Shown here one piece after another: positions 8,226 to 16,951 of a DNA stretch of 45,159 nt. This DNA is from Bacteroidota bacterium (GTDB lineage: Bacteria > Bacteroidota > Bacteroidia > 2-12-FULL-35-15): the NCBI GenBank assembly GCA_947466965.1, contig CANIFU010000018.1, positions 1 through 45,159 on the forward strand. Direction: 5' to 3'. Position numbers and translations under genes: made by a program. The notes under the pieces were generated by a model, which was given only the letters and a program-made list of their open reading frames with translations, was not told the origin of the DNA and did no database searches. How positions within the stretch are numbered: the first letter of the stretch is position 1; each line of letters opens with the position of its first letter.

Positions 8226-10652
8226 ATGCAAAAAATATTAATCTTATTCTTTTCAATTTTCGTCTTCAATTTTTCTTTAAAAGCCCAAGGCAAATCTGAC
8301 TACCGTCAGAAATTCACCGAAGGTAATTTTCTAATATTGGAAGGTAATTTCCCCTTAGCGTTAAAGAATTTCAAGGAGGCATTCGAAATTGATTCTACCA
8401 ATGCAAATATAAATTTCAAAATGGGCTTGTGCTATTTAAATTCTGAAACAGAAAGAAACAAAGCAATAATATACTTAGAACGTGCCATTAAGAAAACGTC
8501 AAAAAAATACAAAGATCTTGATCCATCAGAAAAATCCGCTCCTGTAAATGCATATTTTTACTACGGACAAGCCCTTCACTTCTCATATAAATTTGATGAT
8601 GCAATTGCGAATTATGAAAAATTCAAATCTTATTTAAAAGAAAAAAATCGATTGCTCATTAAAGATGTCGATCGCCAGATTGAAATCAGTAACAATGCTA
8701 AAACACTTGTAAATGCACCAATGAATATTATATTAAAAAACCTTGGTGATAGTATTAATTCTTCAGCTCCTGAATATAGTGCGGTTTTATCTGCTGATGA
8801 GAAAACAATCATTTTTACTACAAGAAGAGCTTCGGGCACAGGGCTTGATAAAACAGATGAAGGCCAGTTTTATGAAGATATTTATATCGCATATAAAAAA
8901 ACAGATAGTACTTGGACAAGTCCAGTTTCTATTAGTGCGAATATCAATTCAACAACTCACGAAGCGAGTGTTGGACTAACAGCTGATGCTCAAACTCTGT
9001 TAATATACAAAGACGTAAATGGAGGAGACATTTATTTCAGTACCCTTGAAGGGAATAACTGGACTTACCCACAGGCGATGGCCTCCGACATCAATAGTCC
9101 TAAATGGGAAACCAGTGCCTGTTTAAGTCCGGATGGAAATACCCTATATTTTGTGAGTAACAGGGATGGCGGACTTGGTGGACGGGATATTTGGAAATGT
9201 TTAAAATTGCCCAATGGGAAATGGAGTTTAGCAATGAATTTAGGCGCTCCAATAAATACAATTTATGATGAAGAATCTCCATTTATACACCCAAGCGGTA
9301 ATGTTTTATTCTTTAGTTCAAAAGGGCACCAGACAATTGGAGGATTCGACATTTTCTTTTCTTCTAAAAACCAAGAAACAAATACTTGGGAAGAACCTTT
9401 TAATATTGGTTACCCAATAAATACAACTGATGACGAAGTGTTTTATGTGACATCGCCGGATGGAAAAAGAGGGTATTACTCTTCCTCATACAGACCAGAA
9501 GGTTATGGAGAAAAGGACATATATATGGTATCTTTGCCTGAGCGACAAGAAGTGCCTCTTGTTTTGATCAAAGGATTTATTGTCCCTACACAAGGCCAGC
9601 AATTACCTCCATTTTTGGAAATTCTTGTAACTAATAATGAAACAGGAATTGTTTCTGGGGTTTACAAACCGATGGTAAAAGATGGCAGTTTCACAATTAT
9701 TATTCCTCCAGGAAGTAATTATACACTTTCTTATTCCAATGATGGGCAAGAATTTTTCTCTGAAGTGATCGATGTACCAATGAGTTCTGCTTATCAGGAA
9801 ATCAACAAAGAAGTGCTCTTAAATCGTGTAAATTGGGGAGTAGAAATAAAAGATACAATCGCAAAAACAAACACAGATGTAGCTTTCATTTCCTTAGATG
9901 GAAAAATTGTGGATGAAAATAATTCACCATACACAAATTTAAAAGTGAACCTAATTAATTCAAAAGGTGAAATAATAAAATCAACTACTTCAGATGAATT
10001 GGGTTGGTTTATCTTCTCCGATCTTCCTAATAACGAAGAATACATGGTTGGTCTGGACGAAAATGATACTCGTATTATTGGAAAAAAATCACACGCTGAA
10101 TTCAAAGACGCTAACGGTAAATTACTAAAATCAAAAATTATCGAAGGAAAATACATACTGTCAAATTCCAAAACTTCTATAAGGTTCAAAACAAATCCTA
10201 AAAACATACCTGTTGTTACTACCAAATATGATAATACGATTTCGAATAAAGTACCTCACGAACAACTTGCCAGTGTTAATAATTTAAATTTCGAAATGTA
10301 TTTCAAATATAATGTAACCGAGATTGACATAAATGATGTTCAGTTTAAACAATATATAGATAATTTATCGGCTTTAGTTGCAAAGAACGGAAGCTTAAAC
10401 ATCAAATTAATTTCTAGTGCATCAAAAGTACCTTCAAGAGCCTATAAATCGAACAAAGAGCTTTCTATAGCTCGATCTGAAAAAGCAAAAGAACAAATTC
10501 TGAATGCATTGAAAGAAAAAGGAGTTGATGCCTCGAACGTTATTTTTGTAAAAACAAAATCATATGTATCCGGACCTACTTACAATTTTGATTATTTAAT
10601 TAATAAGGCACAATACGAAGCATATCAATTCATTAAAATAGCTGGGTACTAA
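8226..10652 (+). CDS. PorE-like TPR/PD40 protein with divergent OmpA-like C-terminus (paralog 3 of 4)
   Basis: 808 residues, the longest of the four. Signal peptide 1-20 (ending LKAQ), TPR about 25-160, PD40 propeller about 183-437, CRD-like folds at about 445-530 and 553-615, an insert of roughly 60 residues, then an OmpA-like region at about 687-808. The first 440 residues track paralog 2 closely (NANINFKMGLCYLNSETE; SPDGNTLYFVSNR), whereas the C-terminus tracks paralog 1: SASKVP (731-736), an AKEQILNAL helix, and a tail GPxYxxDxLxNxxxYExYQFIKI shared with it. The peptidoglycan-binding Asp and Arg signature is absent. It looks like a domain shuffle between neighbouring paralogs. A strong terminator follows. 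Confidence 0.8.
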   Translation: MQKILILFFSIFVFNFSLKAQGKSDYRQKFTEGNFLILEGNFPLALKNFKEAFEIDSTNANINFKMGLCYLNSETERNKAIIYLERAIKKTSKKYKDLDPSEKSAPVNAYFYYGQALHFSYKFDDAIANYEKFKSYLKEKNRLLIKDVDRQIEISNNAKTLVNAPMNIILKNLGDSINSSAPEYSAVLSADEKTIIFTTRRASGTGLDKTDEGQFYEDIYIAYKKTDSTWTSPVSISANINSTTHEASVGLTADAQTLLIYKDVNGGDIYFSTLEGNNWTYPQAMASDINSPKWETSACLSPDGNTLYFVSNRDGGLGGRDIWKCLKLPNGKWSLAMNLGAPINTIYDEESPFIHPSGNVLFFSSKGHQTIGGFDIFFSSKNQETNTWEEPFNIGYPINTTDDEVFYVTSPDGKRGYYSSSYRPEGYGEKDIYMVSLPERQEVPLVLIKGFIVPTQGQQLPPFLEILVTNNETGIVSGVYKPMVKDGSFTIIIPPGSNYTLSYSNDGQEFFSEVIDVPMSSAYQEINKEVLLNRVNWGVEIKDTIAKTNTDVAFISLDGKIVDENNSPYTNLKVNLINSKGEIIKSTTSDELGWFIFSDLPNNEEYMVGLDENDTRIIGKKSHAEFKDANGKLLKSKIIEGKYILSNSKTSIRFKTNPKNIPVVTTKYDNTISNKVPHEQLASVNNLNFEMYFKYNVTEIDINDVQFKQYIDNLSALVAKNGSLNIKLISSASKVPSRAYKSNKELSIARSEKAKEQILNALKEKGVDASNVIFVKTKSYVSGPTYNFDYLINKAQYEAYQFIKIAGY

Positions 10653-10680
10653 TAAAAATATTTATAATCTCAATTAATTA

Positions 10681-10714
10681 AAAAAACCTCCAAAACTAAT
10701 TTGGAGGTTTTTTT
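10681..10714 (+). terminator. Intrinsic terminator after paralog 3
   Basis: AACCTCCAAA (10685-10694) pairs with TTTGGAGGTT (10700-10709) over a 5-nt loop, extended by A/T flanks and followed by a T run to 10714. Confidence 0.85.
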
Positions 10715-10733
10715 GATAAATTAAGGACATTTC

Positions 10734-10764
10734 TTTCATAAAAAAAACTTTTTTTGTACTTTAG
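10734..10764 (+). promoter_or_regulatory. Probable promoter of paralog 4
   Basis: TTTC at 10734-10737, a 19-nt spacer, then TACTTTAG at 10757-10764, one base off the TAnnTTTG consensus. It predicts transcription starting at about 10769-10773, which makes a TTG start codon at 10773 unlikely and favours GTG at 10806. Confidence 0.45.
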
Positions 10765-10805
10765 TACCATACTTGTTTAAAAAAAGCCAAATAAAGAGAT
10801 ATACG

Positions 10806-12380
10806 GTGAATAAAATTTCTACCATTTTTTTTAAAAGAATACTGTTTTTTGCGATTGCTTTTTTATTAACCAACGGAATAAAAGCGCAGCCTAAAACCTC
10901 AAAGATAATTGACCCAGCTGATGCGAAAGAACATTTTTCTCATAACAATTTCTTATTTGCAATACCCTCTTATAAACAACTTCTAAAACAAGAACCCAGC
11001 AACAGCGATTACAATTACAAACTGGGTATCTGTTACCTCTACACTAATATTAATAAAACACTTGCCATTCCTCACCTAGAAATTGCCAGCAAAGCAACAA
11101 AGCCCGAAAAACAAGTACTTTATCATTTGGGGTTGGCGTATCAATATGCTAGCCGCTTTGATGATGCTATTAAAACATTGAACAAATACAAAGCAACTTT
11201 AGTGGGAATAGAATTAGAGCAAATTGAGCATCAAATTGAAACGTGTGAAAATGCTAAAGAATACGTAAAACACCCTGTAAATGTTACTTTTCAGAATCTT
11301 GGAAAAGAAATCAATTCAGAATTTCCAGACTATTATCCTTTTGTTTCTGCAAACGAAACCTTTATCGTTTTTACTTCCAGAAGGAAAGATAATATTGGAG
11401 GACAAGTGGAAGTTGATGGTTACTTCTCATCCGATATATACATGTCTAATCCATTGAATGACGTATGGACTAAACCTAAAAACATGGGTGGAACAGTAAA
11501 TACCCGCTATGATGAACAAGCCGTTGGATTAACACCAGACGGACAAACCATGCTAATGTATATTGACCACATCGATAGTTTGGGAAATATCTATTCTTCC
11601 ATAAATAAAGCAGGAACCTTTCAAAAAATGAGGAAACTAAATAACAATGTGAATTCCGATTTTGAAACAGCCGGATCAATAACTCCGGATGGAAATATCA
11701 TTTTTTTTGCTTCCAAACGGGATGGTGGCTTTGGTGAAACCGATTTATATATGGCCCGTAAATTACCAAACGGACTATGGGCGAAAGCTCAAAATTTAGG
11801 TTCTACTTTGAATACCAAATACAAAGAAGATTTTCCACAAATTGCCCCGAATGGAAAAACACTTTATTTTTCTTCACAAGGACATGCCGGAATGGGCGAC
11901 TTCGACCTTTTTCAATCTACCTGGAATGAGGAAGAAAATTCGTGGACAAGCCCTAAAAACTTAGGATATCCAATCAATTCAGTTGGCGATGATCGTTGTA
12001 TTTCTTTTACAGAAAATAATAGAGTGGCATATATTTCAGCATCCAGAGATGGTGGATTCGGAGATCTGGATTTATACCGATTAAAATTTGAAGATTCCGA
12101 TGACCGAATGACTGTCTTACAAGCTTATATAACAACTTCCGACAGTTCAAAAAATGTAACTTCAATTGTAACCGTTAGAGATCTAAAAAATAAAAATGCG
12201 CAAGAATTAAACTATAGTCCGAATTCAAAATCAGGTAAATTTATTATGGCATTAACTCCAAGTAAATATGAAATAACAATTGAAGCAGATGGCTATAAAA
12301 AATTAACGGATGTCTTCTTTATTTTTGATATTGGTAACGGACAAAATGAAAGTAAAAAGTTATTTACACTTCAGAAATAA
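10806..12380 (+). CDS. PorE-like TPR/PD40 protein lacking an OmpA domain (paralog 4 of 4)
   Basis: From GTG at 10806 the protein has 524 residues. An in-frame TTG at 10773 would add 11 residues but coincides with the predicted transcript start, and a purine-rich AAAGAG lies 8 nt before the GTG. A signal peptide ends in GIKAQ. Counted from the longer 535-residue reading, TPR-like helices span about 50-150, the PD40 propeller about 188-437 (TPDGNIIFFASKRDGGFGETDLY and similar), and one carboxypeptidase-regulatory-like fold about 445-520. The protein stops there with no OmpA-like domain. The stop is followed at once by another gene and I see no frameshifted remainder, so the short form looks genuine. 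It is the most divergent member and has its own terminator-separated promoter. Confidence 0.78.
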   Translation: MNKISTIFFKRILFFAIAFLLTNGIKAQPKTSKIIDPADAKEHFSHNNFLFAIPSYKQLLKQEPSNSDYNYKLGICYLYTNINKTLAIPHLEIASKATKPEKQVLYHLGLAYQYASRFDDAIKTLNKYKATLVGIELEQIEHQIETCENAKEYVKHPVNVTFQNLGKEINSEFPDYYPFVSANETFIVFTSRRKDNIGGQVEVDGYFSSDIYMSNPLNDVWTKPKNMGGTVNTRYDEQAVGLTPDGQTMLMYIDHIDSLGNIYSSINKAGTFQKMRKLNNNVNSDFETAGSITPDGNIIFFASKRDGGFGETDLYMARKLPNGLWAKAQNLGSTLNTKYKEDFPQIAPNGKTLYFSSQGHAGMGDFDLFQSTWNEEENSWTSPKNLGYPINSVGDDRCISFTENNRVAYISASRDGGFGDLDLYRLKFEDSDDRMTVLQAYITTSDSSKNVTSIVTVRDLKNKNAQELNYSPNSKSGKFIMALTPSKYEITIEADGYKKLTDVFFIFDIGNGQNESKKLFTLQK

Positions 12381-12416
12381 TAAATCTATTTTAACAATAT
12401 TTACTCCACATTTAAA

Positions 12417-13229
12417 ATGATACAACCTAATTTAATTCGTCCAATTGCATTTTTCGATTTGGAAACAACCGGTGTGAATGTCGCTTCCGACAGAATTGTT
12501 GAACTTTGTATTTTAAAGATTTCTCCTGATGGAACAAAAGAAATTAAAACAAAACGCATTAATCCAACAATTCCAATCCCTCTGGTTGCCTCTGAAATCC
12601 ATAAAATATACGACAAAGATATAGAGAATGAACCCACCTTTAAAAGCTATGCAAAAAGTCTCGCTGAATTCCTGAAAGATTGTGATTTAGCGGGTTACAA
12701 TTCTAACAAATTTGATATTCCAATTTTAGTAGAAGAATTTTTACGTGCCGAAATTGAATTCGATATAAAAGGAAGACACTTTGTTGATGTTCAAAACATT
12801 TTCCATCAGATGGAACAAAGAACTTTAAAAGCAGCGTATAAATTTTATTGTGGTAAAGAAATTATAAATGCACACAGTGCTCAGGCAGATATTGAAGCAA
12901 CTTATGAAGTATTTTTAGCCCAACTTCAAAAATATGACGGAGTTGAATTTGAAGATAAAAAAGGCAATAAGTCTTCGCCTGTAATAAACGATATTAAAGC
13001 GCTTCACGAATTCACAAACATCAATAAAAATGCGGATCTTGCAGGAAGGATCATTTTTAATGAAAAAGGGATTGAAGTTTTTAATTTCGGAAAACACACA
13101 GGAAAAGCGGTAGAACAAGTATTACGTGATGAGCCTTCTTATTATTCATGGATGCTGAATGGAGATTTTCCTTTGTATACTAAAAAAATACTTACTGAAA
13201 TAAAATTACGTATGACTTTCAACAAATAA
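12417..13229 (+). CDS. DnaQ-like 3'-5' exonuclease with C-terminal DUF3820-like module
   Basis: A 270-residue DEDDh nuclease. Exo I is FFDLETTG (D14, E16), Exo II is the AGYNSNKFDIPIL segment, and Exo III is HSAQADIEAT, providing the catalytic His and Asp. The fold matches the epsilon proofreading subunit of DNA polymerase III, but in Bacteroidota such stand-alone proteins may act in repair or RNA processing. The C-terminal 50 residues (FNFGKHTGKAVE...YYSWMLNGDFP) form a separate small module often fused to these nucleases and resembling DUF3820. It starts 36 bp after paralog 4 and is followed on the same strand by the FAH gene. Confidence 0.88.
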   Translation: MIQPNLIRPIAFFDLETTGVNVASDRIVELCILKISPDGTKEIKTKRINPTIPIPLVASEIHKIYDKDIENEPTFKSYAKSLAEFLKDCDLAGYNSNKFDIPILVEEFLRAEIEFDIKGRHFVDVQNIFHQMEQRTLKAAYKFYCGKEIINAHSAQADIEATYEVFLAQLQKYDGVEFEDKKGNKSSPVINDIKALHEFTNINKNADLAGRIIFNEKGIEVFNFGKHTGKAVEQVLRDEPSYYSWMLNGDFPLYTKKILTEIKLRMTFNK

Positions 13230-13329
13230 TTTCAGTTTGATTTATGATTCGTTTTTATAATGCGAAAAAAGTTCTTTCCAGATTTTTCACAACGATAAAA
13301 CTGTTATTAAAATAATACATGAAAATTCT

Positions 13330-13941
13330 ATGAAAATAATTTGCATTGGACGTAATTATCTTGAACACGCGAAAGAAATGCATTCACCTGTTCCTGCTGA
13401 GCCAATTTTTTTTTTAAAACCGGATACCGCAATCATCAAAGACAATCAACCTTTTTATTATCCTGATTTTTCAAAAGAAATTCATCATGAAGTAGAATTA
13501 GTAATTAAGATAAATAAAACAGGGAAAAATATTGATACCCAATTTGCTCATAAATATTACGATGAAATAGGTATTGGCATTGATTTTACTGCGCGCGACA
13601 TACAAGCAAAGTGTAAGGAAAAAGGACTACCATGGGAAAAAGCCAAAGCATTTGATGGCTCTGCTCCAATCGGAAAATTTATTGACAAGAAAAAATTTGC
13701 AGATCAAAATAATATTAACTTTCAATTAAGCATTAATGGAAAATCTGTACAGAAAGGGAATACCAAAGATCTGCTATTTAATTTCGATACATTAATTGCT
13801 TACATTTCAAAGTTTTTTACTTTAAAAACTGGCGACCTGATTTATACTGGTACACCTGAAGGAGTTGGTCCGGTTGCTATTGGCGACAAACTCCAAGCAT
13901 CGATTGAAAATGAAATATTATTATCTTTTGAAATAAAATAA
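13330..13941 (+). CDS. Fumarylacetoacetate hydrolase family protein
   Basis: A 203-residue single-domain member of the FAH superfamily, the size of YcgM/FAHD1-type acylpyruvases. Visible signature elements: CIGRNYLEHAKE at the N-terminus, KPDTAI, the metal-binding HHEVELVI segment with its paired glutamates, GIDFTARDIQ with the third acidic ligand, and YTGTPEGVGP near the end. It is expected to hydrolyse a C-C bond in an acylpyruvate or to decarboxylate oxaloacetate; the substrate is unknown. It lies 100 bp after the exonuclease gene and 14 bp before the DUF4197 gene, with which it is probably cotranscribed. Confidence 0.9.
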   Translation: MKIICIGRNYLEHAKEMHSPVPAEPIFFLKPDTAIIKDNQPFYYPDFSKEIHHEVELVIKINKTGKNIDTQFAHKYYDEIGIGIDFTARDIQAKCKEKGLPWEKAKAFDGSAPIGKFIDKKKFADQNNINFQLSINGKSVQKGNTKDLLFNFDTLIAYISKFFTLKTGDLIYTGTPEGVGPVAIGDKLQASIENEILLSFEIK

Positions 13942-13955
13942 ATCAAATATATACC

Positions 13956-14714
13956 ATGAAAAAAATCGGATTCTCTTCTATTTTGATCATTGCGATCTCA
14001 ATAACGGCATGTACGTCACAACAATTACAACAAACTGCAGATGCAGCTAAAGTTGCGATTAATTCAACAGGATCAGGAACAGCTACTCCAGCTGCTAATC
14101 CATTAACTAATGATGAAGTAATCAGTGGATTAAGAGATGCATTAACGGTTGGTACAAATAATTCTAGTGCATTCGCATCTAAAGTAGACGGTTTTTATAA
14201 AAACCCATCATTATTTATTCCCTTTCCTCCTGAAGCACAAAAAGTAAAAGACTGGGCAACAAAATTGGGAATGAATGAACAGTTGGATAAGTTTGTGATG
14301 ACGCTGAACCGTTCTGCCGAAGAAGCAACAAAAGATGCTGCACCTGTTTTTATAAATGCAATTAAAGGAATGAGCATTGGTGATGGATTTGCTATTTTAA
14401 AAGGAGCAGACAACGCAGCTACTCAATTCTTAAAAAATAAAACCACAGCTGAATTACGTGTAAAATTCACTCCTATTGTTCAAAATGCGATTAATAAAGT
14501 GGAATTAACGAGGTATTGGAATCCGATTATCAATAATTACAATAAAGTACCATTTGTTGAAAAACAAAACCCTGATTTAACAGCTTACGTTACCGACAGG
14601 GCAATTGAAGGCTTGTTCAAATTAATCGCAGAGGAGGAATTAAAGATCCGTAAAAATCCTCTTGATCGTGTTACAGATATTTTAAAGCGCGTATTCGGAA
14701 ATATCATGAATTAA
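13956..14714 (+). CDS. DUF4197-family lipoprotein
   Basis: 252 residues. The N-terminus has a type II signal peptide with lipobox ITAC (cysteine at about residue 19), followed by a low-complexity Ser/Thr/Gly/Ala linker. The body (about 50-245) matches the DUF4197 family as I recall it: LTNDEVISGLRDAL, a segment FLIPFPPEAQ-like (here LFIPFPPEAQKV), NRSAEEATKDAAPVF, and the GDGFAILKGADNAATQFL motif. It is mostly alpha-helical and expected to be anchored in the envelope and face the periplasm. No function is established for the family. A symmetrical terminator follows. Confidence 0.87.
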   Translation: MKKIGFSSILIIAISITACTSQQLQQTADAAKVAINSTGSGTATPAANPLTNDEVISGLRDALTVGTNNSSAFASKVDGFYKNPSLFIPFPPEAQKVKDWATKLGMNEQLDKFVMTLNRSAEEATKDAAPVFINAIKGMSIGDGFAILKGADNAATQFLKNKTTAELRVKFTPIVQNAINKVELTRYWNPIINNYNKVPFVEKQNPDLTAYVTDRAIEGLFKLIAEEELKIRKNPLDRVTDILKRVFGNIMN

Positions 14715-14770
14715 ATTCCTGCATTAAAAATATAAAAATTTATTTTTTATTGATTCACAAACATCTTTTT

Positions 14771-14805
14771 TCAAAAAAGCCTTCGCAATTAGAAGGATTT
14801 TTTGA
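14771..14805. terminator. Bidirectional terminator between DUF4197 and Usp genes
   Basis: Arms TCAAAAAA-g-CCTTC (14771-14784) and GAAGG-a-TTTTTTGA (14792-14805) with a 7-nt loop. The A tract on the left and T tract on the right let it serve both convergent genes. Confidence 0.85.
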
Positions 14806-14816
14806 AAACGATATAA

Positions 14817-15698
14817 TTAATATGGATGTACCCACTCTATATTTGAAAATTTAGGCTGAATACTCATGACAGGGATCTTTGAATGATTTATAATTTGCTG
14901 AGCATAAGTTCCCATCATTCTTCCGGTGATATCTTCCTCCTGATCTGTCATAATCACAATTAAATCAGCGTTGATGAGTTTTGCATAATCGTATGTTATT
15001 TTCGCTTGATTTTTTCCATCAATGGTTGTTCGAGAAAAAGGTAAATCACATTTTTTAATATATTCTTCTATCTGATCCAATTTTAATTGAAATTTCTTAA
15101 GCTCTGTTTCATCTTCAGAATCAGCTAAACCAAGAATATGAATTTTAGAAGCGAAATGTTTTGCTAATACAATGGCTTGATTTACTTTCTGTCGTGAATG
15201 AACTGAATCATCTATCGGTAATAAAATTTCTTTAAAACCTAATTTCTTTGAGTGCACCTGAACGGAAATAATAGGACACTCGGATTGTGTCACCATTTTA
15301 AAAGTATTACTACCAATAAAAAACTCTACAAAACCTGAAGTTCCATGCGTTCCCATAACAACAAGATCAACATTTTGTTCTTTAGAAATGGAACGTATTT
15401 CATTGAAAATATTTCCGGTTGATAAAACCGTTGTAGACTTAACACCATATTTCGAGCGAATATCTATTGCTACTTCGCCTAATTTTTTTTCAATAACATT
15501 CATTAAATCACTAGGAGGCAATATTCTTAATTCAGGTGCAATAATATCAAACTGTTCCCAATGCTTTTCAACAACATGCAACAAAACTAATTCAGCCTTA
15601 AACAGCTGAGCCATAAATCCGGCATGCTCTATAGCTAACATAGATGTTTCAGAAAAATCAATTGGTATTAAAATTTTTTTTAAGTCGAATGCTTTCAT
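14817..15698 (-). CDS. Universal stress protein, tandem UspA domains
   Basis: 293 residues made of two UspA-like domains (about 6-148 and 158-285). The first opens with KKILIPIDFSETS and closes with the ATP-binding pattern G-2x-G-9x-G-S (GTHG...IGSN), so it may bind ATP. The second opens with KEILLPIDDSVHS but replaces the glycine-rich loop with a TDQEEDITGRMM stretch, suggesting that only the first half binds nucleotide. It lies 26 bp downstream of a truncated Usp gene and is probably transcribed from the promoter in front of that fragment. Tandem UspA proteins are cytoplasmic stress-response proteins; no ligand or partner can be deduced. Confidence 0.9.
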   Translation of the reverse strand: MKAFDLKKILIPIDFSETSMLAIEHAGFMAQLFKAELVLLHVVEKHWEQFDIIAPELRILPPSDLMNVIEKKLGEVAIDIRSKYGVKSTTVLSTGNIFNEIRSISKEQNVDLVVMGTHGTSGFVEFFIGSNTFKMVTQSECPIISVQVHSKKLGFKEILLPIDDSVHSRQKVNQAIVLAKHFASKIHILGLADSEDETELKKFQLKLDQIEEYIKKCDLPFSRTTIDGKNQAKITYDYAKLINADLIVIMTDQEEDITGRMMGTYAQQIINHSKIPVMSIQPKFSNIEWVHPY

Positions 15699-15724
15699 AA
15701 GTATAGGATTGATTGATAGTTTTA

Positions 15725-15904
15725 TTAATTAGGGTTAGGAAATATTGTTGTATCTTTTTGGGGTAATGGTCGAATACTTAATACTTGAAAAAGAGTAATT
15801 TCAGCATGATATTCCCGAGCGATATTATAGGATTTTTCTAGAGCAATCAATGACTGCTCAGAAAAATCGATGGGAACTACTATTTTATTGCTAGAATGAA
15901 TCAT
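15725..15904 (-). pseudogene. Truncated universal stress protein (N-terminal fragment)
   Basis: From the ATG at 15904 the product is 59 residues: NKIVVPIDFSEQSLIALEKS and the following helix and strand are a recognisable start of a UspA domain, but the reading frame stops after the second strand, leaving about a fifth of a tandem Usp. No continuation in another frame was seen before the intact Usp gene at 15698. A longer TTG-started reading is possible but unlikely. It is probably a decayed duplicate, or a short leader gene retained because it carries the promoter of the pair. Confidence 0.65.
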
Positions 15905-15962
15905 ATTTTTTAAATACTTTTGGAGTATATAAAACAAATTAAATAATTAATTTCATATTTAA

Positions 15963-15970
15963 CAAATATA
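15963..15970 (-). promoter_or_regulatory. -7 promoter box for the Usp pair
   Basis: Read on the minus strand the sequence is TATATTTG, a perfect -7 box about 60 nt before the fragment's ATG. Confidence 0.5.
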
Positions 15971-15997
15971 CTCAAACCTTTTAAAAACCCTATCAAT

Positions 15998-16873
15998 ATG
16001 ATTAATATCATAGCAGAAACAGAATTGATTCTGAATCCAAACGGAAGCGTATATCACTTACAACTTTTACCTGAAAACATAGCCGAAAACATCATTATTG
16101 TTGGTGATCAGGGACGTGTTGAAACAGTTTCCCGTTTTTTCGACACCATCGATTTTAAAGTTCAAAACAGAGAGTTTATTACCCATACAGGAACCTTCAA
16201 TGGTAAACGAATAATGGTTATTTCGTCCGGCATAGGAACAGACAATATCGACATCCTAATCAATGAATTAGATGCTGCTGTGAATATCGATCTAAAAACA
16301 CGCATGATCAAAGAAGAGCGGGTGAGCTTAAATATTGTCCGAATTGGTACATCAGGTGCTTTACAAGAAGATATCCCGGTCGACAACTTTGTTGTTTCCA
16401 CACATGGTTTAGGTTTTGACGGCTTATTGAACTACTATCTAGATCTTCCAATAATAAATGATAATGAGGTTTCAGAAGCATTCATTAAGCAAACCAATTG
16501 GAGCAAGAACCTTCCTTACCCTTATGCAGTAAAGGGCTCAGAAACACTTATTAAAAAGATAGGTTTTGACCTTATAAAGGGAATTACCGCCACCGCTCCT
16601 GGATTTTATGGCCCACAAGGTCGAAAATTAAGATTAACTCCATGGGTAGAAGATTTTAATCAACAATTAACCGATTTTAAATACAAGGAAAATCGCATAA
16701 CAAACTTCGAAATGGAGACCTCTGCCCTTTATGGTTTAGGAGCTCTTCTTGGCCACCAAACCTGCACTGTTTGTTCGATCATAGCCAATCGCGTAGCCAA
16801 GAAATACAGTCAGAATTACCATGCTTCAATAGAGGAATTAATCCAACTCGTGCTTGAGAGATTAACAAAGTAA
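15998..16873 (+). CDS. Nucleoside phosphorylase (uridine phosphorylase-like)
   Basis: A 291-residue protein of the NP-I phosphorylase family that cleaves nucleosides with phosphate for salvage. Features: the phosphate-binding start IIVGDQGRVETVS, SSGIGTDNIDI, the RIGTSGALQEDIPVDNFVVS core, and the substrate-binding NFEMETSALYGLG motif near the C-terminus (about 237-249), with the Glu-Met-Glu that contacts ribose. The EMETSALY form fits pyrimidine (uridine) phosphorylases, but the length and an inserted loop after GFYGPQGRK differ from E. coli Udp, so the base specificity is open. It is divergent from the Usp genes, with 93 bp between start codons. Confidence 0.85.
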   Translation: MINIIAETELILNPNGSVYHLQLLPENIAENIIIVGDQGRVETVSRFFDTIDFKVQNREFITHTGTFNGKRIMVISSGIGTDNIDILINELDAAVNIDLKTRMIKEERVSLNIVRIGTSGALQEDIPVDNFVVSTHGLGFDGLLNYYLDLPIINDNEVSEAFIKQTNWSKNLPYPYAVKGSETLIKKIGFDLIKGITATAPGFYGPQGRKLRLTPWVEDFNQQLTDFKYKENRITNFEMETSALYGLGALLGHQTCTVCSIIANRVAKKYSQNYHASIEELIQLVLERLTK

Positions 16874-16921
16874 GGTTGAAATCTTCTTGAGTAACATTAT
16901 AAATACCCAAAAACTGCAGTC

Positions 16922-16929
16922 TACCTTTG
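16922..16929 (+). promoter_or_regulatory. -7 promoter box for the SirB1-like gene
   Basis: TACCTTTG, 22 nt before the ATG at 16952. No convincing -33 element. Confidence 0.45.
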
Positions 16930-16951
16930 TACAAACAGATTATCAAAAGGT

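Noticed and set aside
9794-10225. 143-codon minus-strand ORF inside paralog 3
   Set aside because: It is antisense to a well-supported coding region and hydrophobic low-complexity only; a shadow frame.
10773-10805. TTG start for paralog 4
   Set aside because: It coincides with the transcript start predicted from the promoter-like element; GTG at 10806 has a better spacing and a full signal peptide.
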